Assembly: GCF_045679555.1 (NCBI RefSeq)
Contig: NC_092094.1
Span: 15,762,612 to 15,826,611 of the forward strand
Direction: 5' to 3'
From: Salvelinus alpinus
Lineage: Eukaryota > Chordata > Actinopteri > Salmoniformes > Salmonidae
DNA: 64,000 bases
The position numbers and the translations under genes were made by a program. This document shows positions 50,763 to 63,320 of this stretch, piece after piece. The notes below the pieces were generated by a model. It made no database searches. It was given only the letters and a program-made list of their open reading frames with translations, and had not been told where the DNA came from. Positions within the stretch are counted from its first letter, which is position 1. Every line of letters starts with the position of its first letter.

Positions 50763-52626
50763 CTTCTTATGGCTGCAGGGGCAGTATTGAGTAGCTTGGA
50801 TGAAAGGTGCACAGAGGTGCCCATATTAAACTGCCTGCTCCTCAGTCCTAGTTGCTAATATATGCATATTATTATTCGTATTGGATAGAAAACACTCTGA
50901 AGTTTCTGAAACTGTTTGAATTATGTCTGTGAGTATAACAGAACTCATATGGCAGGCAAAACCTGAGAAGTTAAACTTCCTGTTTGAATTGTTTCTGAGG
51001 TGGCAGATTTTCAACCAAGCTCTCATTGAAATTACAGCGAGATATTGATGAGTTTTCCTACGGCTTCCACTAGATGTCAACAGTCAATATAACTTTGTCT
51101 GATGACTCTAATGTGAAGGGGGGCCGAAGGAGACAGGAATTAGTAATCACTGCCATGAGGTGACCACGCATTGAACACACGCCTTCACATGAGGAGGACC
51201 TCCGTTCCACCGCTCTTCTGAAGTCAATCTAATTCTCCGGTTGGAACGTTATTCAAGATGTATGTTAACAACATTCTAAAGATTGATTCAGTACATCGTT
51301 TGACATGTTTCTACTGACTGTTACGGAACTTTTGGACATTTCGTCACGTTATAGTGGATGCGCTTTGTGACTTTGGAATTGTTTACCGCTAACGCGCTAA
51401 CCAAAGTAGCTAATTGGACATAAATAACAGACATTATCAAACAAATCAAGCATTTATTGTGGACCTGGGATTCCTAGGACTGCATTCTGATGAAGTTAAT
51501 CAAAGGTAAGGAAACATTTATCATGTATTTTCTGGTTTCTGTTGACCCCAACATAGCGGCTAATTTGGCTATTGTTCTGAGCTCCGTCTCAGATTATTGC
51601 ATGATTTGCTTTTTCCGTAAAGACCTTTTGAAATCTGACACAGCGGTTGCATTAAGGAGAGGTATATCTGTAACGGCAGATTTTCTCCTCTTCGTCTGAA
51701 GAGGAGGTGTAGCAGGGATCGGACCAAGACGCAGCGTAGTTAGTGTTCATCATGTTTAATAACGACAAAACCGTGAACACTACAAAATACAAAATAGCAA
51801 ATGTGGCAAAACCGAAACAGTCCTATCTGGTGCATAGAACACAAAGACAGAAGACAACCACCCACAAACCCCAACACAAAACAGGCGACCTAAATATGGT
51901 TCCCAATCAGAGACCACGCAAAACACCTGTCTCTGATTGAGAACCATATCAGGCCAAACAAGAAACCCACATAGAAACAGACAACATAGAATGCCCACTC
52001 AGCTCACGTCCTGACCAACACTAAAACAACGAAAACACAAAAGAACAATGGTCAGAACGTGACAATATCTATAATTCCATATGTATAACTTGTATTATCA
52101 TCTATAATTCCATGTGTATATTATCATCTACATTTATGATGAGTATTTCTGTTGAAACGATGTGGCTATGCAAAATCCCTTGATGTTTTTGGAACTAGTG
52201 AATGTAACGTGCCAATGTAAATTCAGATTTTTTGTTATAAATATGAACTTTATCAAACAAAACATGCATGTATTGTGTAACATGAAGTCCTATGAGTGTC
52301 ATCTGATGAAGATAATCAAAGGTTAGTGATTCATTTTATCTCTATTTCTGCTTTTTGTGAAAGCTATCTTTCGCTGGAAAAATGGCTGTGCTTATTGTGG
52401 TTTGGCGGTGACCTAACATAATCGTTTGTAGTGCTTTCGCTGAAAAGCATATTTGAAATCGGACACTTTGGTGGGATTAACAACAAGATTACCGTTAAAA
52501 TGATATAAGACACATGTATGTTTGAGGAATTTTAATTATGAGATTTCTGTTGTTTGAATTTGGCGCCCTGCGCTTTCACTGGCTGCTGTCATATCGATCC
52601 CGGTAGCGGGATGCAGCCATAAGAAG
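50763..52626. mobile_element. TTAA-flanked piggyBac-like element in rpgrip1l exon 1
   Basis: TTAA at 50759-50762 and 52627-52630, and terminal inverted repeats CTTCTTATGGCTGCA at both ends. About 1.46 kb without the nested solo LTR. No transposase frame, so non-autonomous. TTAA duplication is the mark of the piggyBac superfamily; the terminal bases are not a standard piggyBac end, so the subfamily is open. Confidence 0.85.
51669..52064 (-). mobile_element. Solo LTR nested in the piggyBac-like element
   Basis: An LTR of the copy A type, starting TGTAACGG and ending CGTGACA, flanked by ATATC (51664-51668 and 52065-52069). It inserted after the host element and then lost its interior by LTR-LTR recombination. 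Confidence 0.9.
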
Positions 52627-52670
52627 TTAACGGGCACATCGCCCGCCGTCTCGTCAGCAAATGAAGACAT
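52627..52670 (-). pseudogene. rpgrip1l: rpgrip1l coding exon 1, 5' half
   Basis: It reads MSSFADETAGDVPV, then stops matching at the TTAA where the piggyBac-like element starts. Reading into the element reaches a stop after about 20 more codons. Confidence 0.92.
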
Positions 52671-54480
52671 GGTTCAATCTGGAAATAAAGGTTGAGAGAC
52701 ATTATAACCCATCTATGAAACCTTACAACCCATCTATGAAAGACAACTAACAGTACACAGCCTCCTAAAAGGGCATAGCCTGCCCCACTGTAATACTTGG
52801 TTGCTTTAATAGCCAAATGTGACTTGTTGTAGCTAGGAAGGACAGAGGAAAACCATGCAACTACTAGATCACTGTCTTGAATAGGTGTGCATCTTATTCT
52901 TTCCCTACTAGCTTAATCCGTTTCTATCTTTCTAGGTCAAAAGACTGAGCTCACAAACAGTCTAGGTAGCTAGGTTTGGCTACCTAAAGTAGCTAGCTAG
53001 CAAAACAAGCAGCTCGAATCTGATACTAAGAATCAATTAGCTAGTTTTAGATTGACTAAGCAAGCTAGCTATTGTTAAGTTTAAAAATATCTGTCCAAGT
53101 GTAAAACATACATGAATTATTTGGACAGTTAACTATCAATTCCCTAAACATTTCACTCCTCAGTGACAGTTGCTAGTAAACAACCTTCTTCCTGTTCCCA
53201 TGTGTGCATGCGTTTCAAAATAATCATTGGATATGTAGTTTCAGGAGTGGATGAGTAGCCTACAGTCAGAGAGGAAGAGGCAAATTAATATATTCCAAAA
53301 TCTTTGGTGCAGTCAATATCTAAAAGTATTTGGTACAGTAGCCTACTTTGTAATGCTGTTTGGCATTATTTGCACATTAATTCAGTTAATGTTCTTATGC
53401 ATTGTGTGTCTGTCTTTTATACTGTCTCTACCGTAGGCCTACAAGATCAGTAATGCTGTAGTCTAAATGTTTAGGGAATTTTCTAATGAAGTTGATGCTA
53501 TTCTTTCTATGCCTTTTCATGTTTTGTATGTTTCTTCTTTCATCTGAAATGGGACCATTTCTTTCCCTCTTACCACCCTCTGTGAATGGAAGCAGCAGGG
53601 CCACCAATCAGGTCCTGTTCTATACATAATCCCAAAACTTTGCATGTAGGCCTATTTGTAATCTGAGATGGAAAAATAGCCCTGGTTTACAGCCAGGGAT
53701 TTGACAGGCAGACTGTCAGCTCTCTGCCTTTCATGAATTGGCAATGGGGCTAATTTAGAAGGCTGAGATGAGAGCCGGACTGGACAGAATGAGTTCACTC
53801 TGCATGCTCCTCTCCAGGCCTGCCACGCAGAGAGCACTGGGGCATGACAGTCTCCTCTCATGGCTGCCTCCTTAAGTTCTAACCTTTGACCCCCCCCCAC
53901 TCTGCCCCCCATCTCTCCTTTATTGGAGGGTTGGAATGGGTCAGGGTGCTTTTTCGTTTTGGCGGTTGGTCTGCCGTGGAATGAAGGCAAGTCGTGCCTG
54001 CCTATCTGTCTGCATGTCAGGTCAGTGTTAGTTTGACTGTCAGAGCTGGCCTGTCGTTGAGTTCCATGATGCTTTTCAGCCTTTTGTTCAACAGGCCGTA
54101 CCCCCTCCACTGCAAAACAGAACTGTCAAGCACATGATCAGACGAGCATGTAAAGGGCACTTTTTTCGCACCTCCTTTCCCGTCCCTCCCCCATTGTAAT
54201 ATAGGGAGATTTCCCCCCCCAATGTGTCCTAGCTGTCTCTGGTTCTATTCAATTTATTCAGATGAGTGTCACTAGGGGCAGCGGGTCAGATCCTGTTGTC
54301 GGTTAGAAACCAGAGAGGTTAGTGAAACGAAACGAGTGAAAATAAAAAAGTGAACAAGGTCAGAAGAAAGGGTGAATACTTTACATACTTTATCTGGGTA
54401 TAGCTAATTTATTGTTATGTTATCCCTATAGGCATGCCACATCCATACTGTAGCCCTACATTCACATCAATCTATTATTT
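52671..54480. other. Upstream region of rpgrip1l without recognised exon
   Basis: In mammals FTO starts here on the opposite strand. I find no FTO-like first exon on the plus strand. A minus-strand frame of 152 codons (54110-53652) has no recognisable similarity and is probably chance. TAGCTAGCTAGC-type words lie at 52970-53070. Confidence 0.45.
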
Positions 54481-54505
54481 TATCTATCTATCTATCTATC
54501 TATCT
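54481..54505. repeat. (TATC)n microsatellite
   Basis: About six TATC units, the target of the SINE that follows; a short TATC remnant continues on its other side (54701-54713). Confidence 0.9.
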
Positions 54506-54700
54506 TTTTTTTTTTTACCTTTATTTAACTAGGCAAGTCAGTTAAGATCAAATTCTTATTTACAATGGCCTACCGGGGAACAGTGGGTTAACTGCCTTGT
54601 TCAGGGGCAGAACGATTTTTACCTTGTCAGCTCTGGGATTCTATCCAGCAACCTTTCGGTTACTGGGTCAACGCTCTAACCACTAGGCTACCTGCCGCCC
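54506..54700 (-). mobile_element. HpaI-type SINE
   Basis: On the minus strand: GGGGCGGCAGGTAGCCTAGT head, GTAACCGAAAGGTTGCTGGA, and the tail CTTGCCTAGTTAAATAAAGG plus poly-A. Same family as 39542-39733. Confidence 0.92.
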
Positions 54701-56337
54701 CTATCTATCTATTGTATTTTGTGCCTTGAGGAACAGGGTCAGAGAAGCAGACCAGACAGAGCTAGATACAACATCATGGCTCTTGAAATAACTGGAAAAG
54801 TAACTATAGGCTACAGTAACAGCAGGAAAGACAACTAGGCCTAGACACATATAAATCCCATGTGACACTAGGTGGCACTTGGTTACCGCTATCTGTGAGG
54901 CCGTACTCCCTCACTCACCCTTTTTCTGGCTTAGCCTCCTGTCCTGTCCTGTTACTGTTCTGTTGTGTTTGTTTTCATGCAGCGCAGCGCAGGGCCATGG
55001 CAGCCTTATGTTATCATAGGTCATAATGTTGAATATTCATTCACCTCTGCCACGCTACACCTGCTACACATGTTTCAAAGGTGTCTATGAGCGTGACGTT
55101 TGTAGGTACGTTTTGGGTCACCGCTTCTACAGCAGTCTAGTTTTAAATTGGTTTCATATTAACATAAACATATGCACTTTAGTGTTATTGCAGTGGTTCG
55201 TTTTTAGATAGCTTCAGTGGACTGTATCGGAGAAGCTTCTGTACACTAAGGAAGGTTAACTTATTGATGTCTGGGTAGAATATTGACAGTATATTTTCGG
55301 GCTAAAGATAATGTAATTCAGTCATCTGCAGGTTGTCTAATGTCATTGCGTAGCCTCACTCAACTCACATAGAAAGTAAAGTAAAAACAATACTTTGGTA
55401 TAATTTTGTGTGTTCTGTCATATGACGTGATTGACTTAGCAATGAACATATCCTTTGAGTGTATATGTGTGACAAAGGGAAGTTTGGTATCCTACATGAT
55501 GTCCCTTAGCTCTTTGTCTTTGTCATGATAAAATGGTAAATGGTCAGCCATGTATGTACTATAATGGTAACTCGGTTGTATTGTTCTTTTAAGAGTAAAT
55601 ACACTTGGGCCATGAGAAGCTTGAGATCACTGTACTGTACTGGACTTCTCTCCATCAAATCTAGGCCACACATTCAGAGAGAAAGAGAGAGATCCATCTT
55701 CATAGGAGTGATTTCACCTCTGCCAACCCTGCTGTTTAGACCAATGAATAGCACTTCCCCCCCGGACTGAAAGAACAATTAGTGGACTCTTCTATTGGGT
55801 ATCACTGTGAGAGAGCAGAAGAGGTCTGTTGGCATACTCATTTTTCATGGTGGTTTTACAGAATAAATGCCATAGTGATGGAGTGCTTGGCAATGGCTTG
55901 TGTGTGTGTGTGTGTGTGAGTGCGTGCATGCGTGCGTTTGTGCTTGTGTGTGTGGGAGGACCACCACAGGGACTTGTGTGATTTATAGACAAGGCTGACT
56001 GAGCTGTTACAATACAATACAAAACTGCAGCCAGGGCCCGATTGGCCCGGCCCGGCATCCAGGAATATCAACTAGGTTTAAGATGAATGTTCCCTCTAAG
56101 TTAGCAATACGTTAATTATCACTTATTATAAACCGGGATGTTTGGCTCCTGGATCAGACAATATACCACAAGTATGACGCAAAATTACTTGTTTACTGTT
56201 CTAATTATGTTGCTAACCAGTTTATAATACCAATAAGACTTTGCGTGGTGCCTAAGATCAGCCCCTTAGCTGGGTTTTTGGCCATATACCTCACCTCCTC
56301 GAACCCTATTGCTTAAGTAGTCCATGAGTCAAACTCT
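54701..56337. other. Non-coding region
   Basis: No exon or mobile element recognised. A short GT/GC microsatellite lies at 55901-55955. Small frames here are chance. Confidence 0.5.
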
Positions 56338-56455
56338 GTGCATACCAAATGGCACCCTATTCCCTGCATAGTGCACTACTTTTGACCAGGGCCCATAGGG
56401 CTCAGGTCAATAGTAGTGCACTATGTAGGGAATAGGGGGCTATTTGGGACGCAGA
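56338..56455. mobile_element. Palindromic MITE
   Basis: AAATGGCACCCTATTCCCTG ... CTATGTAGGGAATAGGG, palindromic around CCATAGGGCTC. Same family as 49555-49653. Confidence 0.85.
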
Positions 56456-56973
56456 TTGTCTGTTCTTCTTGTTAATGACTGATTACTGGATCAGACTGTG
56501 TCCGTTGCTGTGTCTGATGTGATGTTTACACACATGAATTAATCTTTGATTTGACACCACAGAGGTTTCTTAGAATAGCTTGTATATATTAAAGTGTCAC
56601 TAATCTAATATTTTTGTTCTGTTTACGGAACAGGGAAATATCAAGAGTTGATTTTTAACATCGTCAAAGTATTCTCTGCTGCCACAACAGACTTAACCAC
56701 TAAACAATACAGTCACATAGTTGTAGAAATGCAGCAGTTTTATATTGATGTTAAAGTGATGTTGATATTTGATATCACAATAAAGCGATCATCTATTTTC
56801 ACAATTATCTCCTGATGGTGTGGCAACTGAAAACATGTTCTTGGGCCTGCCTGCATAACCTAGTCAAAAAGTGACTGTTGTGTGCATATCCAATGACTTT
56901 AATGAGAAGCTTCATTGTCTGACACTACACTCCCAAGATAGTTGAGCACAGTGCAGCAGACCCAGCCTGAATC

Positions 56974-57046
56974 CAAAATTGCACCCTATTCCCTATTCTG
57001 GTAGGAAGTAGTACACTATAGGTAATAGGGTGCCATTTGGGATGTA
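56974..57046. mobile_element. Palindromic MITE, short copy
   Basis: GCACCCTATTCCCTATTCTG and TAGGGTGCCATTTGGGAT, with the middle lost. Confidence 0.75.
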
Positions 57047-57782
57047 GCCCAGTCTGCCCTGAACACTAATTACTGCTGGTTATTGACCAGGATGTTTAAA
57101 TGGTGAGGAGGAGGAGGTTAAGGTCAATGTCAATGCTAATGTTAATGTACTGCGTTGAGTGCTTGTCGGTATGCTCAAAGCTGCAGAGAGGTTAAGTATA
57201 TGTAGTGTCAGTGTGGAGTTGTCAGACTGCCACCATATGCATCCTTACTTGGAAATGATATATTTTACAACCACAAGGGCCCCCCTTATTCATATACAAC
57301 ATACAAGCAAACAGAATGATACTGTAGCCTTTGGTTGATAGTAAAGTCTTGTTGAGATAAATATATATTTGTGATGAGTTTTTGTTTATGCCATAGAATA
57401 TATAGTATCAGTAGATATGACAGTGTAAAGAATTGACGTGCCTCTGTTGTTACGGACTGGTTATAATCCACCACACTGTTCCAGTTCACTTCAAGCATAT
57501 TGTCTGTTCAAGGCTCCTGAGCAGGTAATATATTATGCTGAAGGTGAACGGTGACTTGGGGAAAGAAAGCCGTTATGAAAAATTCATCAATCTGGCGAGG
57601 GGAGACCCAGCTGCTCCTGTCAGTGGCCATTTCTGTGGAGGCGCTGGGCTGGGTGGTGGGGATCAGACCTGGGGGGTGGGGGGAATAGGGATGGGGTGAC
57701 CTATGGTGGCTGAAGGGTTGGTGGCTTCGGGGGGGATAGGGCCTGGCTGTCAAAGTACTCAGTTGGGATGGCTGGGCCTACA
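57047..57782. other. Non-coding region
   Basis: Includes a G-rich stretch (57640-57740). An 81-codon minus-strand frame (57753-57508) is Pro/His-rich and not recognised. Confidence 0.45.
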
Positions 57783-58052
57783 CTCTCAGAAAAAATGGTT
57801 CCTAAAGGGTTTTTCGGGTAGGAGAACCCTTTTTTGTTCCAGGTAGAACCCTTTTTTTGTTCCAGGTAGAACCTTTTTTTTGTTCCAGGTAGAACCCTTT
57901 TAGGTTCTATGTAGAACCCTTTCCACATAGGGTTCTATATGGAACCCAACAGGGATCTTTTTGGAACCAAACATGGTTCTTCAAAGGGTTCTCCTATGGG
58001 GATAGCCGATGAACTCTTTCAGGTTCTAGATAGCAACTTTTTTTCTAAGACT
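57783..58052. mobile_element. Fold-back MITE (GGTTCT-rich)
   Basis: Ends CACTCTCAGAAAAAATGGTT and TTTTTTTCTAAGACTGTA, with repeated TTGTTCCAGGTAGAACCC blocks. Same family at 58922-59153. Confidence 0.75.
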
Positions 58053-58921
58053 GTATATTGTTTCTTCTGCAACCAGAATACACAAACACACACAGACATC
58101 AGGGTAGAAAGTTATTCATTAAATGGCACGTATTGTGCAGAAACTGCACATCATCTGTAATAGTTCACAAGAATGCTATGTTTACATCCAAGAAAACTTC
58201 ATCATTCAAGAGCACCGTAACATTTACGGGGGCGTCATTTCTCATCCACCACCACTGGTCCTCTTCCTTCTGAGTGCCTTTCTTCCTGCTGGGTGAATGA
58301 CTTCTAAAGCAGGAGGGTCCGTGACCTTTTTTGTCTGGGTCGCGATCTTCGGTGAAAGCTGTCTCGTCCCGAAGGCCAGCGCATTCTGGCACCTCTGACA
58401 GACGTGTAAACAGATGCAGCCGTTGTTTGCATTGACAGGTGATTATAGCTGGCACCGGTGCCAAGGCAATTAAACCCGGGGGCTGACAGCACCATTTGGT
58501 GGGCTGCCTGGTTGTTATTCCAGCGTCGGTCTGAATAATTGTAGCGGCACATTTTCACCTGCTAGGCTGCGGCTCTGAACATCATTAATTGAACAGAGGA
58601 ACACGCCAGCTGGCTGGAAGTTCAGGCTACAGTGTTGTAGTGGGGCTATGTAACGCTGGCTTTGGCCCATATGTGGTTTGATCATGTAATGAGATGAGAT
58701 ATCTGTCGGTCGCGGACTGAATGTGATTCTCCCTTTGATAATTACCCTTGGCCAGTCTGGGTGGGTTTCCATGTATTTATTTATTTTCAACTTTGCACAG
58801 CCAGGAACACATGCATACACAAATTACCATTAGGATATGGTACTAATTCCCTATGGTAATGTAAACACCGTACTTTACATACTGACAAGGGAAAAGGACA
58901 AGACAAGAGAAATTCATTACT
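58053..58921. other. Single-copy non-coding region
   Basis: No repeat or exon recognised. The stretch 58500-58800 has several homeodomain-type words (CATTAATTGA, TGATAATTACC), but conservation cannot be judged from one sequence. Confidence 0.35.
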
Positions 58922-59153
58922 ATCTAGAACCTAAAATGGTTATTTGGCTGTCCTCATAGGATAACCCTTTGAAGAACACTTTTTGGTTCCAGGTAGAACC
59001 AGTTTTGGTTCCATGTAGGACTCTTTCCAGATAGGGTTCTATATGGAACCAAAAAGTGTTCTATGCAGAACCAAAAAGGGTTCTCCCTGGAACCATGAAT
59101 GGTTATCCTATGGGGACAGCTGAAGAAACCTTTTGGAAGCTTTTCTTCTAAGA
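58922..59153. mobile_element. Fold-back MITE (GGTTCT-rich), second copy
   Basis: TTTGGTTCCAGGTAGAACCA and TTCTATATGGAACCAAAAAG blocks and a TTCTTCTAAGAGTG end, matching 57783-58052. Confidence 0.75.
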
Positions 59154-60236
59154 GTGGAGAGTTCTGTGAAGTCAATCTTGTTTTCTGGGACAGGACAGGA
59201 CAAGAGACATTCATTAGAGTTCAGTAACATCAATATTGTTGTCTTCTACCTGAGCAGTATAGTATGAGTGTGGCATTTCTGACAAGACCCGGGGGGACAA
59301 CAACCCACCAGAAACCCCTGTGCAGGTCTTGCCAAATCAAAGATCCCAATGCATGCATTCTAGCTAAATCTACCGTTTTAGAAGGAATCACAAGGTATTG
59401 TAATGCACCGTCTAGGTGCATAGTTACCCCATACATATCAGGAACTGGAGCTACCACAGCAATTTCACAAACTGATTCGTTGACGTCTGAGTTGTAGTTG
59501 TGTGTTGTTGTCTCTGCTGTTTGCGGATGTATGTGTGTGCCATTTCAAAGTACAGGACACCTGACCTGTATTGATAGCAGACTAACAGCTGCATCCCCAT
59601 TTGCACATTACACCATCACACCATCACTTAACTGACAGATCAGCTAAATGTAATCTGCTGCATGCATTCTAAATCTCATGCCTAATTCCAACTGTCTGGA
59701 ACTGACAATAACCGCCCATCCCTCGTGAAAGAATGACTGTGAGGAACTTTAATCGCCAGCAGGCCGAGGTAGTATTCTTAAACAGCCCTGGGCTCAGTCT
59801 TAATGTGAGAGGGGCTTGTCTGGTTTTATAAGGCAGTTAACCATAGATTCCAGGACCCAGCTCAGCTCAGCCTTAGCTCAATAAATCCTAACCAGATAAG
59901 TGTCGGTCGGATGTTTGCGCTGGCAGGCAGCTGGTCTGGAGAGCATATGACACCATTTGCCTTCTCAGAATGTCGCACGCTGTTATTCTTTAATTATGAC
60001 GGTGGGACTCAGTTGTCCTCCGCTAACAACGTTTAATCAACTGAGATTTACTGAAGAGCAAGAGACAGAATGAAACGGCATGCACTGACTTCAGCACACA
60101 TTCAACCACTGTGACTGCCTAGACTACAGTAGACCAACTACCACCACCCACTTAACCACTCAACGCCTCTCTATTTTAGACTGCAGCTTGAGGGGGGGGG
60201 GGTCCCTCTTAGTTATATCTCAAGGGGGCAAATTAA
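59154..60236. other. Single-copy non-coding region
   Basis: No exon or mobile element recognised. 59690-60060 looks non-repetitive and of balanced composition. Confidence 0.4.
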
Positions 60237-60433
60237 TACAGATGTAGGATCTTAATTTGGGCTAGTATGCTCCAACAGGAAAATAATCCTGCAGCAACAG
60301 GAAATGTGAATTATTATGTGGATTATAATTCATGGACATTTTGGTAGGGGTTGATAGATTTAGTTTGCATTTCTTGCTGTGAATGAAAATTCCCAGCAAC
60401 AAAAGAGTGATCAAATTATGATACTACATCTGT
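60237..60433. mobile_element. MITE with ACAGATGTAG ends
   Basis: Starts TACAGATGTAGGATCTTAAT and ends TTATGATACTACATCTGTA, inverted ends of about 15 bp. A TTCCTGTTGC-type internal block occurs. No coding capacity. Confidence 0.75.
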
Positions 60434-62151
60434 AGCTCTCTTATCCCTTCATCTCCAATCACAGTCCACTCACACTGGCTTATGCTTTTTATCAGCTGCC
60501 GTACGTCTCTACTCCATTTTTACGCCGCCCCTGGCTGACGGCAAGGGAATGAGGAGGTATTGTTTGTTGTCTGTTCGTCTGACCCTGCAGGTGGGGAAGA
60601 TGGTGGCAGAAGGCTAAGGGGTAATTAGGACTAGACTGGTGGATCTGGCAGGAGAGCATCTTTGATGTTGTTGGCACTCAGGGCTCTCAGGATGGTCAAG
60701 GCCAAATACCTTTAAATATTGGGCCAAAGACCTGTGTTTTTATGGTTCCTGTGTTTTTATGGGTCCTGTGTTTTTATGGGTCCTGTGTTTTTACGGGTCC
60801 AATTATTGTTTGTCACCCATCCTCTCCACCCTTGGATCCCTATGTCTATTTGAGCTCGAAGTCCTTTATACAGTAAAGACAAACTGAAAATCAATCCAAG
60901 TCCAACATCTCCTGCATGTGACTTTCAATTAAATGTCGACAGTCTAGACAGTAGTGCATATTTTGGGATACACATGTAATTTTACCCCAAACAATGTCAT
61001 TGTGGTCACAGCTATCATATTGCAGCTGTTGTTCATCATAGAACAAATGCCAATGTGTTAATCTCAACTAACCCTGTTTCATTTGTCAAAGGGATTATTG
61101 GCTAATAATGCAAAATGAAGAGTCTGAACATGTCCGTTGCTATTATTAGAAGAATAGAGGTTACTCTTAACAGATGTCCAATAGAGTTTATATGCAATAA
61201 TAATCCCACTACAACAAACAATGTCAGAGACGAGGAAGGCAACATGACTTGACATTGATTTTAAATTATTCCCACATATTCAGATTCAATCAGGTATCAT
61301 TGTTGGGGGTTTTGACAGTGTTTCATAAATCATGAATCATCACATTTATGGATGCTAAATGTCATGAATTGTAAATTAATCAGATGAGATAATTCTGAGA
61401 CTGACATATTCTAACTTCCACTAAAAGAAAGATGGATCGTTTGTCATTTACAAAATAAATAATTTCCCTTGTAACGTAAAAAATAAAGTCAATGTGTGAC
61501 TTTTGTGCTTTTTCATTTGTAAACTATTCCTTTTTGAGTCTGAACTCAAACTCAAAAACTCTTGAAAGAAATGTCACGGTTAAAACAATGTTTTTATTCC
61601 GGTCTCTGGGGGATCATTGAATGTTGTTTTAAGTAGATGAGTGTTGCAATTAAAATGTAAAAAAATGTAGACATTTAAACTTTGAAATGGTTAAATCGCT
61701 CCCTACTGAATTGGCTCCTCCATGAAAAATACTGTCAAAGAGCACAGCTTATTTTGAATTATACTCAAAAAGGAACAGACACATGGTAAATATTTACTAT
61801 GCTTTTGCTGTCAACCGCCTTTTGCCCTTCTGTCTCTCCCAGCTCTCTTTCTTCCCTGTCACAGAGACACTGAGGTATTTCAGAAGATTTAGCAGAGGCC
61901 ATACAGTCGGGAGCTTCTAGAGAGATAAAGTCAAAGACATCTTTGCTTCCTCGTTTTGGAAGTGCCAAGTGTAAGAAACAAGACCAACAGAGAGGAAGAT
62001 AGATTCTGTACCTGTAATTATTATCTCCTCAGTTCCAGAAGGTAATGGAACATTCTAACATTCTTCCCCATTGTTCCCATTGTTCCAGTAAACAAACACT
62101 TGATGTGATTATAATGGGCAGATTCCACCTCAGAGAGCTCAAAATTGGTTT
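60434..62151. other. Non-coding region
   Basis: A short tandem of TTTTTATGGGTCCTGTG (60740-60800, four units). Otherwise nothing recognised. Confidence 0.5.
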
Positions 62152-62262
62152 CCATCCCAAATGGCACCCTATTCCCTTTATTGTACACTACTTTTGACCA
62201 GGGCCCAAGGGGCCCAGGTCAAAAGTAGAGCACTATTTAGGGAATAGGGAGCCATTTGGAAA
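62152..62262. mobile_element. Palindromic MITE
   Basis: CCCAAATGGCACCCTATTCC ... TAGGGAATAGGGAGCCATTT around GGGCCCAAGGGGCCC. Same family as 49555 and 56338. Confidence 0.85.
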
Positions 62263-63129
62263 GAAAGCTTTATGTTTTATTTACAGTCCGCCATTATGAG
62301 GTCTGTCTCCAGACTGTGGGTGTTAAACGGACTCAATCTCCCCCAGCAATGCAGTCAGAGATTTACAAACGTAGCAAATAAAAAATGCTATCATTGACAG
62401 AGACAATAATAACCCATAAGAGAGGTCTTTAAGAGTGCATTGAGTAAAGTGGTGCAGAATAAGTGCAGTCTTGCTGGTCATTAAATTGTACCTGCAGCTG
62501 ACAGGTCATCAATGTAAACAACAGTGGTTATGGATTTAACTATGAGATGAGGAGAGACCTTTGGAAGCTATGAAGCTAAATCACTATGCGGAATAGTGAA
62601 CTCTCCACAATTCAGGTGAGGGTGAAGATTCAGAAATGCTTGTCAAACTAAAATAATATTTGTAGAGGGCTTGGATAATCTGGAATTTTCAACTCATCTG
62701 TTTCCATTTAAGTGCTAGAATATGTCTGATCACATCATGTTATTTTACAGCAAATTCTGTGACAAGGGCTGTAATTGACAAGACAATTTAGATTGTCACT
62801 GACCTCTTTTTTGCATAATGTCATTTTACCACTATAATCAGGTCTCAGCAGAAAACTTCCTTCACACTCCTTAAACTTCAGCTGCCCTCTAAAGTGCTGT
62901 TGACACTGTGGAGAAACGTCTAATATCAATGTGTAATGGATTCTGATGACAAACTACATGGTTGGAAGACCATGTAATCTCCCCTCAATTAATTAAAGCA
63001 CACAGGGTTTTCCAACCCATCTACTCCTGGCCATGCCGAACCAGCTGCCACTAAATGGCTTCACTTGCACTGCTGTCAAGTGGAAAAGATTGAGCTCCTC
63101 ATGCTCAGGAAGGTGCTTAGGCAGATGCT
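62263..63129. other. Non-coding region
   Basis: No exon, RNA gene or repeat recognised. Confidence 0.5.

Positions 63130-63320
<191 letters not shown>

Noticed and set aside
53652..54110. 152-codon minus-strand frame
   Set aside because: No recognisable domain, no conserved splice context and low-complexity composition. Probably chance.
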